From Noviherbaspirillum soli (GTDB lineage Bacteria; Pseudomonadota; Gammaproteobacteria; Burkholderiales; Burkholderiaceae_D), in assembly GCF_015352955.1 (NCBI RefSeq), contig NZ_JACYOX010000003.1:62001-126000 (forward strand): a DNA stretch of 64,000 nt, read 5' to 3'. This document shows, piece after piece, positions 1 to 9,334 of this stretch. The notes below the pieces were generated by a model, which was not told the origin of the DNA, did no database searches, and worked only from the letters and a program-made list of their open reading frames with translations. The translations under genes were made by a program, and so were the position numbers. Each line of letters begins with the position of its first letter. Position 1 is the first letter of the stretch.

Positions 1-208
1 GCACCAGCGGCTCGCCGCCGGAAAAGCCCAGCTGCACCGCGCCCATTTCGCGCGCTTCGCGCATCACCCTGAACCAGCCCTCGGTGTCGAGCTCATCGCG
101 CACCGCCGCATAGTCCAGCGGGTTATAGCAGAAGGCGCAGTGCAGCGGGCAGCGGTAGGTCAGCTCGGCCAGCAGCCAGTAGGGAGGGGAAGGCGCATCG
201 GCAGTCAT
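1..208 (-). CDS. pqqE: PqqE, PQQ biosynthesis radical SAM enzyme (N-terminal part only)
   Basis: Radical SAM peptide cyclase that links the Glu and Tyr side chains of the PqqA peptide, the first committed step of PQQ synthesis. Only the first 69 or so residues lie in the window; the gene runs off its left edge. The CxxxCxxC iron-sulfur motif is visible as C20, C24 and C27 in [13 protein letters not shown], followed by the FSGGEP motif near residue 60. The ATG at 208 overlaps the pqqD stop by 4 bp (ATGA), so it is the translationally coupled last visible gene of a pqqABCDE operon. Identification is firm; the C-terminal SPASM region cannot be seen. Confidence 0.95.
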   Translation of the reverse strand, partial: MTADAPSPPYWLLAELTYRCPLHCAFCYNPLDYAAVRDELDTEGWFRVMREAREMGAVQLGFSGGEPLV

Positions 209-468
209 CGTATCCAGTCCTTTTCCTGCGCATGCGACAGCATGCCCAGCACGTCGTCGCGCAGGCCGGTGGTGTCGAAGGCCGCTTCCAGCTGCGCGAT
301 GATTTCATCGATGGTGGCGCTGCCGTCGCAGCGCTTCAGGATCTCGGCCGCGCTCTGGTTCAGGCGCACCATGCCTTCCGGGTAGAGCAGCACATGGGCC
401 TGCTGCGCGGGCTCGTACTGCATCCGGAAGCGGCGGTTCAGCAGCGGCTTTTCAGGCAGGGCGTTCAT
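205..468 (-). CDS. pqqD: PqqD, PqqA peptide chaperone
   Basis: Small cytosolic chaperone (87 residues, normal for the family) that binds the PqqA precursor and presents it to PqqE. The sequence has the usual PqqD layout: a basic start ([13 protein letters not shown]), the segment [16 protein letters not shown] that leads into the winged-helix fold, and the [14 protein letters not shown] segment. The ATG at 468 overlaps the pqqC stop by 4 bp, and its own stop overlaps the pqqE start by 4 bp. Longer open frame exists upstream, but the ATGA overlap and family length decide this start. Confidence 0.95.
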   Translation of the reverse strand: MNALPEKPLLNRRFRMQYEPAQQAHVLLYPEGMVRLNQSAAEILKRCDGSATIDEIIAQLEAAFDTTGLRDDVLGMLSHAQEKDWIR

Positions 469-1196
469 TCGGGATAAGCCTTCTCGATGGCGTCCAGCAT
501 GCTCCACAGGATGTCGAGCTTGAACTGGAGGATCTCCAGCGCGCGCTGCTGCTGGGCGCGGCTGGTGAAATGCGCCAGCGTGACGGCCAGGCCATGGTCC
601 ACGTCGCGCTGGGCCAGCGGAATCCGGCTGCGGAAGTAGTGCAGGCCGGAGGCGGCGATCCAGGGATAGTGGTCGGGCCAGCTCGCCAGCCGGTCCTTGT
701 GGATCTGCGGCGCGAACATTTCGGTCAGCGATGAGCAGACCGCTTCCTGCCACGGCGCGCGGCGCGCGAAGTTCAGGTAGGCGTCGCAGGCGAAACGCAC
801 GCCGGGCAGAACATGCTGCAGCGACCACAGCTCCTCGCGCGGTATGCCCACCGCGATGCCGAGCTGGGTCCAGGCTTCCAGGCCGCCGGCCGCGCTGCCT
901 TCGTAGTCGCCATGGCCGTCGTGGTCGAGGATGCGGGTGACCCACAGCCTGCGGGTGGCGCGGTCGTCGCAGTTGGACAGGATGGCCGCGTCCTTCTGCG
1001 GGATGATCCACTGGTAGTAGAAGCGGTTGGCCACCCAGCCGCGGATCTGCGCCGGCGAGCAGCCGCCGCTGTTCATGCGGATGTTGAACGGATGATGGAT
1101 ATGGTAGTTGCGGTCCTTGTTGCGCAGCCGGGCTTCGAACTCGGCGCGGTCCCAGGGCAGGCCGCCATCAGTGGCTGTGTTGGTGGCATACATCAC
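465..1196 (-). CDS. pqqC: PqqC, pyrroloquinoline-quinone synthase
   Basis: Cofactorless oxidase that performs the final ring closure and eight-electron oxidation giving PQQ in the cytosol. At 243 residues it has the family length. Recognisable conserved stretches include [14 protein letters not shown] near the N-terminus, WVANRFYYQ, and the HDGHGDYEG segment, which supply active-site histidines and aromatic residues in characterised PqqC. The start overlaps the pqqB stop by 4 bp. There are two successive Met codons at the start (1194-1196 and 1191-1193); the overlapping first one is preferred. Confidence 0.96.
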   Translation of the reverse strand: MMYATNTATDGGLPWDRAEFEARLRNKDRNYHIHHPFNIRMNSGGCSPAQIRGWVANRFYYQWIIPQKDAAILSNCDDRATRRLWVTRILDHDGHGDYEGSAAGGLEAWTQLGIAVGIPREELWSLQHVLPGVRFACDAYLNFARRAPWQEAVCSSLTEMFAPQIHKDRLASWPDHYPWIAASGLHYFRSRIPLAQRDVDHGLAVTLAHFTSRAQQQRALEILQFKLDILWSMLDAIEKAYPE

Positions 1197-2110
1197 AGTT
1201 CGATCTCCATGCCGTCATGCGCGACCTCGATGCCGTGCCGCGCCAGCAGCGCGCGCTCGGCGCTGTCCTCGCGCAGGATGGGGTTGCTGTTGTTGATATG
1301 GATGAGTATCTTGCGCGCCGCCGGCATGGTGTCCAGCACGGCGACCATGCCGCCGGGTCCGTCCTGCGGCAGGTGGCCCATGTCGGCGGCGGTCTTGGCC
1401 GACAGGCCGAGGCGGATCATTTCATCGGCGCGCCAGAAGGTGCCGTCCACCAGCAGCACGTCGGCGGCCTGCATCGCCGCTGTCACCGCGGGCGACAGCG
1501 CGCCCAGCCCAGGCGCATAGAAGGCCGAGCGGCCGTTGCGCGCATTGGTGATGGTCAGGCCGATGTTGTCGCCCGGATGCGGGTCGTTGCGGTGCGGCGA
1601 ATAGGGTGGGGCCTTGCTGTCCAGGGTCAGCGCGGCAAAGCGGGTGTGGGCCAGCGGCGCGATGGCGAAGCCGCTGTCGCCGGGCGCGATCTCGCGCCAG
1701 TCCAGCTTGCAGTAATGGGCCAGCGCGCTGGCGATGTTCAGGCCATGGTTCAGGTCGGCCATCACCTGGGCGGTGGCATACAGCGGCAATGGCGTGCCGC
1801 GCTCGCGCAGCATCAACAGGCCGGTCACATGGTCGATCTGGGCATCCATCAGCAGTACCGCGGCGATGCCGCTGTCGCGCACCGCGCGCGCCGGCTGCAG
1901 TGCGGGCGCCGCCTTGATCTGGGCCAGCAGGTCGGGCGAGGCGTTGATCAGTACCCAGTCCTGTTCATCTTCCGTGACCGCGATCGACGACTGGGTGCGC
2001 GGCAGCGCGTGGATGGTGCCGCGCCGCACGCCGTCGCAGTTGGCGCAATTGCAGTTCCATTGCGGAAAGCCGCCGCCGGCAGCGGAGCCGAGCACACGTA
2101 GTTTCATCAT
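1193..2110 (-). CDS. pqqB: PqqB, metallo-beta-lactamase-fold PQQ biosynthesis protein
   Basis: Metal-dependent oxygenase-type protein of the metallo-beta-lactamase fold; in known systems it hydroxylates a tyrosine-derived intermediate between the PqqE and PqqC steps. The 305-residue protein has the cysteine cluster [10 protein letters not shown] near residues 18-28, which forms a structural zinc site in PqqB, and the DAQIDHVTG metal-binding region near residue 90, plus the C-terminal HINNSNPIL. It begins 23 bp after the pqqA stop and ends overlapping pqqC. The order pqqA-B-C-D-E is the classic one. Confidence 0.96.
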   Translation of the reverse strand: MMKLRVLGSAAGGGFPQWNCNCANCDGVRRGTIHALPRTQSSIAVTEDEQDWVLINASPDLLAQIKAAPALQPARAVRDSGIAAVLLMDAQIDHVTGLLMLRERGTPLPLYATAQVMADLNHGLNIASALAHYCKLDWREIAPGDSGFAIAPLAHTRFAALTLDSKAPPYSPHRNDPHPGDNIGLTITNARNGRSAFYAPGLGALSPAVTAAMQAADVLLVDGTFWRADEMIRLGLSAKTAADMGHLPQDGPGGMVAVLDTMPAARKILIHINNSNPILREDSAERALLARHGIEVAHDGMEIEL

Positions 2111-2133
2111 TGTCCCCGGCAGCCGTATTGCAA

Positions 2134-2208
2134 TTAACGATTGGCGATATACATCGTTATTTCAAAGCCCCAGCGCATGTCGCTTGCTTGTGGTTTTTCC
2201 CATTTCAT
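2134..2208 (-). CDS. pqqA: PqqA, PQQ precursor peptide
   Basis: A 24-codon gene encoding the ribosomal precursor of PQQ. The peptide starts MKWEKPQ and carries the diagnostic E-x-x-x-Y pair (EITMY, residues 16-20) whose Glu and Tyr are cross-linked by PqqE and become the cofactor. A strong ribosome binding site (AAGGAG, 2215-2220 read on the minus strand) lies six bases before the ATG. It is the first gene of the pqq operon, so the operon promoter should lie between 2220 and 2400, in the gap it shares with the divergent hydrolase gene. Confidence 0.95.
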   Translation of the reverse strand: MKWEKPQASDMRWGFEITMYIANR

Positions 2209-2276
2209 GCTGATCTCCTTCAAGGTTGGATAAATGGTTATCCGGGCCGGTGCCGAACCCGGATGACACATTGTGC

Positions 2277-2294
2277 GATGGCCTGCAGGCCATC
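2277..2294. promoter_or_regulatory. 18-bp perfect palindrome upstream of pqqA
   Basis: GATGGCCTGCAGGCCATC reads the same on both strands. It lies about 70 bp upstream of pqqA and 120 bp upstream of the divergent hydrolase, where an operator could affect either gene. No known regulator is assigned; a chance GC-rich palindrome or a hairpin in the pqqA leader is also possible. Confidence 0.35.
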
Positions 2295-2413
2295 CGACAG
2301 CGGCAAATCCATGAAAGCGCGCTCATGATTTTCATGATTTTGTGCTGCGGATTCTGCTTAGTGCGCCAGGCTGGTTAGAATCCGGGAATAAAAACAGGAG
2401 ACAAGGCTTCACC

Positions 2414-3349
2414 ATGACCCCGGCTTTCGACGAAGGCCAGCTCGCCACCGGCGACGGACACCGCCTCTGGTATGCGCAATACGGCAATCCCCACGGCCTG
2501 CCGCTGTTCTGGCTGCATGGCGGCCCGGGCAGCGGCGCCAGCCTGCGCCATGCCGACCTGGTCGACCTGGCGCGCTTTCGCCTGGTGCTGGCGGACCAGC
2601 GCGGCTGCGTCCGCAGCCAGCCGGCCGGCGGGCTGGAGAACAACCATACCGGCCTCCTGGTGGACGACATCGAGCGGCTGCGCCGGCATCTGGGCATGGA
2701 GCGCATGCTGCTGGGCGGCGGCTCCTGGGGCGCCACGCTGGCGCTGGCTTATGCGGCGCGGCATGGCGACATGCTCCACGGCCTGGTGCTGAGGGCGCCG
2801 TTCCTGGCCACGCCGGCCGAACTTGGCGGCTTCTTCGACACGCCGCAGTGCTGGCAGGCATTCGCCGCCATCGCGCCGGCATCGGCGCTGGCGCCGGGGC
2901 GGCTGCTGCCGTGGCTGGCCGGGCAGCTTGCGTCGAGCGATGCGCAAACCTGCAGCCGCATCGCTGGTGCCTGGCGCGGCCATGAACAGGCGCTGGAAGG
3001 CCGGCCCAACGAGGCGGCAGAGCCGCCGGACGAAGCCCTGGTGCAGCGCTACCGGATACAGGCGCACTATCTGCATCACGGCTGCTTCCTGGACCCGGAC
3101 GCGCTGGTGGAGGCGCTCGGCAGCCTCCCCGCCATGCCGGTGGCCATCCTGCATGGCGACGCCGACCGGGTCTGCCCGCCGGCCAATGCGCGGCGCCTGC
3201 AGCAGCGCCTGCCGGGCAGCCGGCTGCTGATCGTGGCCGGGGCTGGCCATGATCCGTTTCATCCCGCCATGGCGGCGGCGCTGCGCCAGGCGCTGGATGG
3301 CTTTGCGGCGCACGGCAGTTTCGACGGCTGGGGAGCGTGTCATGGCTAA
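2414..3349 (+). CDS. Alpha/beta hydrolase, prolyl aminopeptidase-like
   Basis: Cytosolic serine hydrolase of 311 residues resembling proline iminopeptidase, which removes N-terminal proline from peptides. Family marks are HGGPG (residues 35-39, oxyanion hole), DQRGCVRS (61-68, usually DQRGCGRS) and the nucleophile elbow GGSWGATLAL with Ser104. The Asp and His of the triad are plausibly in HGDADRVCPP and GAGHDPFHP near the C-terminus. There is no signal peptide. The ATG at 2414 is chosen because alignment to the family starts there; an in-frame ATG at 2342 would add 24 unlikely residues. The 3' end overlaps the next gene by 8 bp. Substrate is not certain: the V in place of G in DQRGC is unusual. 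Confidence 0.85.
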   Translation: MTPAFDEGQLATGDGHRLWYAQYGNPHGLPLFWLHGGPGSGASLRHADLVDLARFRLVLADQRGCVRSQPAGGLENNHTGLLVDDIERLRRHLGMERMLLGGGSWGATLALAYAARHGDMLHGLVLRAPFLATPAELGGFFDTPQCWQAFAAIAPASALAPGRLLPWLAGQLASSDAQTCSRIAGAWRGHEQALEGRPNEAAEPPDEALVQRYRIQAHYLHHGCFLDPDALVEALGSLPAMPVAILHGDADRVCPPANARRLQQRLPGSRLLIVAGAGHDPFHPAMAAALRQALDGFAAHGSFDGWGACHG

Positions 3350-4718
3350 GCCGCGCCGCGCCATGGGCCTGCTGCTGAAGATCAACCTGCTGCTGGGCAG
3401 CCTGGCCTTCGCCGCGCTGGCCATCTTCAGCGCCCAGGAAATCCAGACCACCCGCAGCAGCATCCGCGAGGAGATCGAAGCCTCCAACCGCATCGCCACC
3501 CAGCTGCTGGCGCGCATCACCGCCATCTATTCGCGCCAGGGGCCGGTGGCGCTGGCCGAGGTGCTGCGCCAGACCGGCCGGGTCAGGGCCAACGAGATCC
3601 GGCTCTACGACCATGCCGGCGAGCTGCTGTACGAAGCGCCGCCCTCGTCCTACAAGGCCGGCCGCTATGCGCCGGAGTGGTATGCGGCGCTGGTCACGCC
3701 GGCGATGAAGGCGACCGTGATCCGGGTCAATGCCGGCACCCTGGTGGTGGCGCCGAATCCGACCCGCGCCGTGCTGGACGGCTGGGATGACCTGGTCAGC
3801 TTCATGGTGATCCAGAGCGCCGCATTGCTGCTGGCTTACCTGCTGCTGTCATGGATGCTGATGCGCTGGCTGGCGCCGTTCGAGCAGATCCGGCGCGCGC
3901 TGCTGCAGATCGGCAGCGGCCGGCACGATGTCAGGCTGCCGGCGCTGCCGGGGCGCGAGCCGGGCGAGATGGGCATGGCCTTCAACCGCATGGCGCAGGC
4001 GGTGCAGGACGACATCGCCTCGCGCCATCAGATCGCGCAGGCCGAGGCGCGGCTGGCGGCGCAGCGCGAGTTCACCCAGGCGCTGCACCGGCGCATCGAG
4101 GACGAGCGGCGCGCCATCGCGCGCGAGCTGCATGACGAGATGGGACAGTCGCTGACCGCGATGCGCAGCATCTCGGCGGCGCTGGCGCAGAATCCGGAAC
4201 TGCGCGGCAAGCCCGCCGGCGAGGCGGCCCGCCTGCTGTTCGAGACCGCCGGCGCCAGCTTCGATGCGATGCACAGGCTCATACCCCGGCTGCGCCCGAT
4301 CCAGCTGGAAGAGATCGGCCTGGGCGACGCGGTGCGCGACCTGGTGGCGTCGCTGCAGCAGGCGCATCCGGGGCTGCGCATCACGCTGGCCATGGACCTG
4401 GCGCAGCATGACGCCGTGCATGTCGACGCCGAGACCTGCGCCTTCCGCATTCTCCAGGAAGCGCTGACCAATGTGGTGCGGCATGCGCAGGCCAGCGCCG
4501 CCTGGGTCGAGCTGAGTATCCGGGATGGCGCGCTCGTCCTGTCCATTGCGGACAACGGCCGCGGCGCGGACGAGCCCTTGTCCCGGAACGGCCATTACGG
4601 CCTGCGCGGCATGCGCGAACGCGCCGAGGCGCTCGGCGGCAGGCTGGCCATCGGGCCGGCACAACAGGGCGGGCTGCAGGTGTCGGCCTGGATCCCGTTA
4701 CAGGAGGAAACCGTATGA
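3342..4718 (+). CDS. Membrane sensor histidine kinase, NarX/DegS-like (HisKA_3)
   Basis: Inner-membrane sensor kinase of 458 residues, probable partner of the response regulator that follows. A first membrane helix lies at about residues 9-29, a periplasmic sensor of about 120 residues follows, a second helix is near 155-175, then a HAMP linker. The dimerisation/phosphoacceptor segment is of the HisKA_3 type, ARELHDEMGQSLTAM, with phosphorylatable His264. The C-terminal HATPase has ADNGRGADE and HYGLRGMRERAEALGG. The ATG at 3342 overlaps the preceding gene; an alternative GTG lies one codon earlier. The 3' end overlaps the regulator gene by 4 bp, so the pair is translationally coupled. The signal is unknown. 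Confidence 0.92.
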   Translation: MAKPRRAMGLLLKINLLLGSLAFAALAIFSAQEIQTTRSSIREEIEASNRIATQLLARITAIYSRQGPVALAEVLRQTGRVRANEIRLYDHAGELLYEAPPSSYKAGRYAPEWYAALVTPAMKATVIRVNAGTLVVAPNPTRAVLDGWDDLVSFMVIQSAALLLAYLLLSWMLMRWLAPFEQIRRALLQIGSGRHDVRLPALPGREPGEMGMAFNRMAQAVQDDIASRHQIAQAEARLAAQREFTQALHRRIEDERRAIARELHDEMGQSLTAMRSISAALAQNPELRGKPAGEAARLLFETAGASFDAMHRLIPRLRPIQLEEIGLGDAVRDLVASLQQAHPGLRITLAMDLAQHDAVHVDAETCAFRILQEALTNVVRHAQASAAWVELSIRDGALVLSIADNGRGADEPLSRNGHYGLRGMRERAEALGGRLAIGPAQQGGLQVSAWIPLQEETV

Positions 4719-5356
4719 AAGAACACATCCGCGTGATGCTGGTGGACGACCACATGGTGGTGCGCATCGGCTTTCGGATGCTGCTCGACGCCACGCCGGA
4801 TATCCGGGTGGTGGCCGAGGCCGACTCCGCCGAGTCGGCCTACCAGCAGCTGGAGGCCGGCAGCCCCGATGTGATCCTGATGGATATCGGCCTGGGTGGC
4901 GCTACCGGCGTCGAGGCCACCCGCCGCATCATCGCCCGCGACCCGGCGGCGCGGGTGCTGGGCCTGTCGTCCCATGAAGACCCGAGCCATGTGCGCTTCA
5001 TGCTCAAGGCTGGCGCGCTGGGCTATGTGTCCAAGCGCAGCGCGCCGGAAGAGCTGATGCAGGCGGTGCGCACGGTGGCCGCCGGCGGCCGCTTCCTCGA
5101 CGCCCATGTGTCGCAGAAGATGGCGATGCAGGCCTTCGACGGCGGCCAGAACCCGGTCGAGGTGCTGTCGGAGCGGGAGTTCGCGGTCTTCATCGAGCTG
5201 GCGCGCGGCATGAGCGTCAACCAGGTGGCCGAGCTGCTCAATATCTCGCCGCGCACCGCCGGCACCCATCTGTACAACATCAAGCAGAAGCTGGCGGTGG
5301 CCAACCAGACCGAGCTGGCGCTGATCGCGATGCGGCATGGCATGATTGCGCCCTGA
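4715..5356 (+). CDS. NarL/FixJ-family response regulator
   Basis: Two-domain response regulator of 213 residues. The receiver domain spans roughly residues 5-120, with the acidic pair D11/D12, phosphoacceptor Asp57 in ILMDIGLGG, and the conserved Ser and Lys in GLSSHED and YVSKRSAPEE. The C-terminal LuxR-type helix-turn-helix (about 150-210) contains LSEREFAVFIELARGMSV and the recognition region NISPRTAGTHLYNIKQKL. The start overlaps the kinase stop (ATGA). It should control transcription in response to the kinase signal; target genes cannot be told from sequence. Confidence 0.94.
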   Translation: MKEHIRVMLVDDHMVVRIGFRMLLDATPDIRVVAEADSAESAYQQLEAGSPDVILMDIGLGGATGVEATRRIIARDPAARVLGLSSHEDPSHVRFMLKAGALGYVSKRSAPEELMQAVRTVAAGGRFLDAHVSQKMAMQAFDGGQNPVEVLSEREFAVFIELARGMSVNQVAELLNISPRTAGTHLYNIKQKLAVANQTELALIAMRHGMIAP

Positions 5357-5417
5357 TGCCTGCATGGGGCGGGCATCGGCTTCGTTTTCATTCGGCATCA
5401 CTACAGGGAGAAACGCC

Positions 5418-5795
5418 ATGGGTCTGCTCGACGGCATGCTGGGCAATGCGTCCAAGATCGACGCCGCAAAAATTCAGGAGGAGTTCAGCCAGGTGCTGGC
5501 CGAAGGCGAGCGGGTGGAGCATGCCTATCAGCTCATCCGCGACTACTTCGTCTTCACCAACAAGCGCCTGGTGCTGGTGGACAAGCAGGGCGTGACCGGC
5601 AGCAAGGTGGAATACCACTCGGTGCCGTACAAAAGCATCACCCATTTCAGCATCGAGACCGGCGGCCATTTCGACCTCGACGCCGAACTGAAGATCTGGA
5701 TCTCCGGCAGCCCGGCGCCGCTGCAGAAGCAGTTCAACAAGCGCCTGAGCATCTATGAGGTGCAAAGCGTGCTGGCGAGCTACGTGCTGAAGTAG
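5418..5795 (+). CDS. Bacterial PH-domain protein (bPH_1 type)
   Basis: Small cytosolic protein of 125 residues matching the bacterial pleckstrin-homology-like family (formerly DUF1696). Visible family features are the start MGLLDGMLGNAS, the segment EHAYQLIRDYFVFTNKRLVLVDKQG and EYHSVPYKSITHFSIETGG. No enzymatic motif is seen; family members form oligomeric beta rings of unknown role. A ribosome binding site (GGGAGAAA) precedes the ATG at 5418; a longer frame starting at 5346 is rejected because the family alignment begins at MGLLDG. It follows the response regulator by 61 bp and may be co-transcribed. Confidence 0.85.
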   Translation: MGLLDGMLGNASKIDAAKIQEEFSQVLAEGERVEHAYQLIRDYFVFTNKRLVLVDKQGVTGSKVEYHSVPYKSITHFSIETGGHFDLDAELKIWISGSPAPLQKQFNKRLSIYEVQSVLASYVLK

Positions 5796-5897
5796 CTTGC
5801 GCGCGCGCATGGCGCGCCGCATCCGCCGTATTGGCATTGCAACCAAAGGCGGGCAGGGCCGGTCTAGCTTCCATTCGACAACAAGCAGCCCTGGCCC

Positions 5898-7667
5898 ATG
5901 CCGCCGTCTTCCGCCACGATTTCCGCTACCACCGCCGCTGTTGCCGGCGGCATCGACACGCCCGCGCAACGCGAGCTGAGCCTGCGCGCGGTGCTGACCG
6001 GCGTGCTTCTGGGCGTCGTGCTGACGCCCTCGAATGTCTATGCCGGCCTGAAGATAGGCTGGGCATTCAACATGTCCATCATCGCGCTGCTGATCGGCTT
6101 CGGCTTCTGGCAGGGCCTTGCGGCGCGCAGCCGGCTGGCTGCCGGCTGGACGCTGCACGAGAGCAATATCAACCAGACGGTTGCATCGGCGGCCGCTTCC
6201 ATCATTTCCGGCGGCCTGGTGGCGCCGATTCCGGCCTACACCCTGCTGACCGGCAATGCGCTGGATGCGCTGCCGATGATGGCCTGGGTGTTCTCGGTCA
6301 GCTTCCTTGGCATCTGGATCGCCTGGTACCTGCGGCCGTCGCTGATGGACGATCCTGGCATGACTTTCCCGGAAGGCATGGCCACGCTGGAGACCCTGCG
6401 CCATGCCTACAGTCATGGCGCCGAGGCGATGCGCCGGCTGCTGGCGCTGGCGGCGGCGGCGCTGGCCTCGGCGCTGGTGAAATGGGTGGACACGTTTTAT
6501 CAGCCCCTGCCGCGCTGGTCGCCCAACATGCAGTGGGAGCGGCTGACCTTCACCGTCGACCCGTCGCTGCTGCTGCTGGGCTTTGGCGCCATCATCGGCA
6601 TCCGGGTCGGGCTGTCGCTGCTGCTGGGCGCGCTGCTGGCCTGGGGCGGCATCGCGCCCTGGCTGCTGGCCCGGGAGCTGGTCGTGCTGCCGCAGGGCGC
6701 CGCCGGCCCGCAGTTCGCGGCGCTGGTGGAATGGCTGCTGTGGCCGGGCGCCAGCCTGATGGTGTCGGCCACGCTGGCGTCACTGGCGCTGCGGCTGTGG
6801 CGGCAGCGATCGGTGCTGCTGTCGGGCAGGAAGCCGGGCGCGCGCCGGCCGGCGGTTTTACCAGCACTCGCACTGGCACTGGCCGCGGCGCTGGTGGTGG
6901 CACTGCAGGCCAGCCTGTTCGACATCGCGCTGCCGGTGGCTTTGATGACGGTGCCGCTGGCGCTGTTCCTGGCGGCGGTGGCGGCCAGGGTCGTGGGCGC
7001 GACCGGCATAGCGCCGATCGGCGCCATCGGCCAGCTGTCGCAGCTGAGCTTCGGCGTAGTGGCGCCCGGCCAGATGGCGGTCAACCTGATGAGCGCCAAC
7101 ACCGCCGGCGGCGCCGCCGGCCAGTGCACCGACCTGATGAACGACTTCAAGGTCGGACGCGCGATCGGCGCCACGCCGTGGAAGCAGGTTGCCGCGCAAG
7201 TCATCGGCATCGCCGTGGGCAGCATCGTCGGCGTGCTGGTGTACAAGGCGCTGATCCCCGATCCGAAGGCGATGCTGCTCACCGAGCAGTGGCCGGCGCC
7301 GGCGGTGGCGACCTGGAAGGCGGTGGCGCAGACCCTGGGCGCGGGCCTGTCGGCGCTGTCGGAAAGCGTGCGCTGGGCAATTCTGGCCGGTTGCGTGGCC
7401 GGGCTGGCGCTGGGGCTGCTGGAGGTGGCGCTGCCGCCGCGCCGCGCACGCTTGCTGCCCAGCGCGGCTGCGTTCGGACTGGCCTTCGTGCTGCCGGCCT
7501 CGGTGTCGCTGATGATGGCGCTGGGCGCAGTGCTGACCTGGCTGGCCGGGCTGCGCTGGCCCAGGCTGACCAGGGACCATGCGATCACGGTGGCGGCCGG
7601 CCTGATCGCCGGGGAGAGCATGACCGGCGTCGGCGCCTCGCTGTGGCAGCTCACGCACGCGCCGTAG
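5898..7667 (+). CDS. OPT-family oligopeptide transporter
   Basis: Polytopic inner-membrane protein of 589 residues assigned to the OPT superfamily, whose bacterial members are thought to carry peptides or metal chelates. The N-terminal region QRELSLRAVLTGVLLGVVL and TPSNVYAGLKIGW is characteristic, as are ESNINQTVASAAASIISGG near residue 95 and FPEGMATLETL near 155. More than ten hydrophobic segments run through the protein. It ends 15 bp from the convergent small HTH gene. The substrate cannot be predicted. Confidence 0.88.
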   Translation: MPPSSATISATTAAVAGGIDTPAQRELSLRAVLTGVLLGVVLTPSNVYAGLKIGWAFNMSIIALLIGFGFWQGLAARSRLAAGWTLHESNINQTVASAAASIISGGLVAPIPAYTLLTGNALDALPMMAWVFSVSFLGIWIAWYLRPSLMDDPGMTFPEGMATLETLRHAYSHGAEAMRRLLALAAAALASALVKWVDTFYQPLPRWSPNMQWERLTFTVDPSLLLLGFGAIIGIRVGLSLLLGALLAWGGIAPWLLARELVVLPQGAAGPQFAALVEWLLWPGASLMVSATLASLALRLWRQRSVLLSGRKPGARRPAVLPALALALAAALVVALQASLFDIALPVALMTVPLALFLAAVAARVVGATGIAPIGAIGQLSQLSFGVVAPGQMAVNLMSANTAGGAAGQCTDLMNDFKVGRAIGATPWKQVAAQVIGIAVGSIVGVLVYKALIPDPKAMLLTEQWPAPAVATWKAVAQTLGAGLSALSESVRWAILAGCVAGLALGLLEVALPPRRARLLPSAAAFGLAFVLPASVSLMMALGAVLTWLAGLRWPRLTRDHAITVAAGLIAGESMTGVGASLWQLTHAP

Positions 7668-7682
7668 TGAACTGAAGGGCCG

Positions 7683-7937
7683 TTACCGCGGCCTGGCCAG
7701 CGACATCGCCTGGTCGGGGCTGCCTTCCAGGTAGTCATGTCCCTGGTTGCTCAGCCGCCAGACGCCGGCCTCGATTTCCTGCACCAGGCCCTTGTCCAGC
7801 AGCAGGTGCAGGTGGTGGCGCGCAATCGGCGCTTCCACGTTCAGCCGCTGCGCGATGCCGCTGGCGGTCATCTGCGGATCGGGGGATTGCAGCAGCTGGC
7901 CCAGGATCGCTTCCATCAGCATCAGGTCTCGCCTCAT
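7683..7937 (-). CDS. Small winged-helix protein (DUF2513-like)
   Basis: An 84-residue protein, MRRDLMLMEAILGQLL at the N-terminus, with the winged-helix pattern DPQMTASGIAQRLNVEAPIARHHLHLLLDKGLV and a following beta wing (EIEAGVWRLSNQGHDYLE). It resembles the DUF2513 family in its MRRD start and its HHLHLLLDKGLV helix. It could be a small DNA-binding or phage-derived regulator. The ATG at 7937 is preferred over the upstream ATG at 7967 because a perfect ribosome binding site (GGAGG) sits six bases before it. Confidence 0.7.
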   Translation of the reverse strand: MRRDLMLMEAILGQLLQSPDPQMTASGIAQRLNVEAPIARHHLHLLLDKGLVQEIEAGVWRLSNQGHDYLEGSPDQAMSLARPR

Positions 7938-8088
7938 GGCTTCCTCCGTGTAAAAAGCGGCCATCATAGCGGAGCATGCGGTCGGGCCGCCAGCGGCGTC
8001 CCTGCGTCCCTTTCGCCGCGGCCCGGCCTGCTGCGCCGGCAGCGCGGGCCTCTATAATGCCGCTCTCCCCAATTCCTTCCCTATCCCG

Positions 8089-9192
8089 ATGCAAGCCCTA
8101 CAGATCCATGCCGGCCCGATGGCGCTGCGCCACCTGCGAGAACATGGCCTGCGACCGGCCGACGTGGCCATGGTGCCCGGCGCGGCCGGCGGTCCGAAAG
8201 GACTGGTGCTCAATCCGCTGGACCGCTTCCTGTTTGGCGACTGGCTCAACCGCGCCGGCCATGTCGTGCACCTGGCCGGCGCATCGATCGGCGCCTGGCG
8301 TCTGGCCAGCGCCTGCCTGCCGGACGCCGATGCGGCATTGGCGGAGATGGCCCATCACTACATCCATGAAAGCTATGACGATGGTTCCGGCCGCAACCCG
8401 ACGCCGGACCATGTCAGCCGGGTATTCGACGCCCGCCTGGCGGCGCATTTTGGCGGCCGCGAACAGGAGGTGCTGTCGCATCCGCGCTACCGCCTGCATG
8501 TCTTCACCAGCCGCGGCGTGCATCCGCTTCTGTCGCGCGAGCAGCGCATGCGCACCGCCCTGGGCTATGCCGGCGCCTTCGCGGCCAACCTGGTCTCCCG
8601 CCGTGCGATGGCGCGCTGGCTGGAGCGGGTGGTGTTCTCGGACTGCCGCGATCCGCTGCCGCTGCCGGCGCAGGACTACCGCACGCACCGGGTCGGCCTG
8701 GACCAGCGCAACCTGCGCGCCGCGATCCTGGCCAGCTGCTCGATCCCGTTCTGGCTGCGCGCGGTGGCCGACATTCCCGGCGCGCCCGCCGGCGCCTACT
8801 GGGATGGCGGCATTACCGACTACCACCTGCACCTGGAATACGCAACCCTGGCCGCCGGCCGCGCCGCCGGCGATGGCCAGCCCGCGCTGGTGCTCTATCC
8901 GCATTTCCAGCCCACGGTGGTGCCGGGCTGGCTGGACAAGGGCCTGCGCCGCCGGCACCGGGCCACGCCGGCGCTGTCGAACGTCGTACTGCTGGCGCCG
9001 AACCCCGAATGGATACGCAGCCTGCCCAATGGCAAGCTGCCAGACCGCCGTGACTTCAGGCATTACGGCCGCGACCATGCCGGCCGCGCCGCCGCCTGGA
9101 CCCGCGCCGTGGCGGAAAGCGCCAGGCTGGCCGACGAGTTTGCGGCCCTGGCGGAACAGCGCGGCGGCATCGAGGCACGGCCGCTCGTATAG
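8089..9192 (+). CDS. Patatin-like phospholipase family protein
   Basis: Probable lipid acyl hydrolase of 367 residues with no signal peptide. The nucleophile motif GASIG (Ser66) and the Asp of the catalytic dyad in YWDGGITDYH (near residue 243) are present, with the glycine-rich GAAGGPKG (31-38) in the position of the oxyanion hole. The fold is compatible with the patatin family; the natural lipid is unknown. It stands alone: the upstream gene is divergent and the downstream AsmA gene begins 142 bp later. Confidence 0.82.
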   Translation: MQALQIHAGPMALRHLREHGLRPADVAMVPGAAGGPKGLVLNPLDRFLFGDWLNRAGHVVHLAGASIGAWRLASACLPDADAALAEMAHHYIHESYDDGSGRNPTPDHVSRVFDARLAAHFGGREQEVLSHPRYRLHVFTSRGVHPLLSREQRMRTALGYAGAFAANLVSRRAMARWLERVVFSDCRDPLPLPAQDYRTHRVGLDQRNLRAAILASCSIPFWLRAVADIPGAPAGAYWDGGITDYHLHLEYATLAAGRAAGDGQPALVLYPHFQPTVVPGWLDKGLRRRHRATPALSNVVLLAPNPEWIRSLPNGKLPDRRDFRHYGRDHAGRAAAWTRAVAESARLADEFAALAEQRGGIEARPLV

Positions 9193-9334
9193 CCGGGTTG
9201 CGCCGTTGGTATAGCTGAGCTGCGGTCGCAAGCCGCTTTGCGTTCGCGCATGCGATGGCCAGATCGCCGCCGTTTTATTGCCCGCATGCACGGCCATGAA
9301 CGAACTTCAGCCGGATAAATCATGTCTTATTGGC

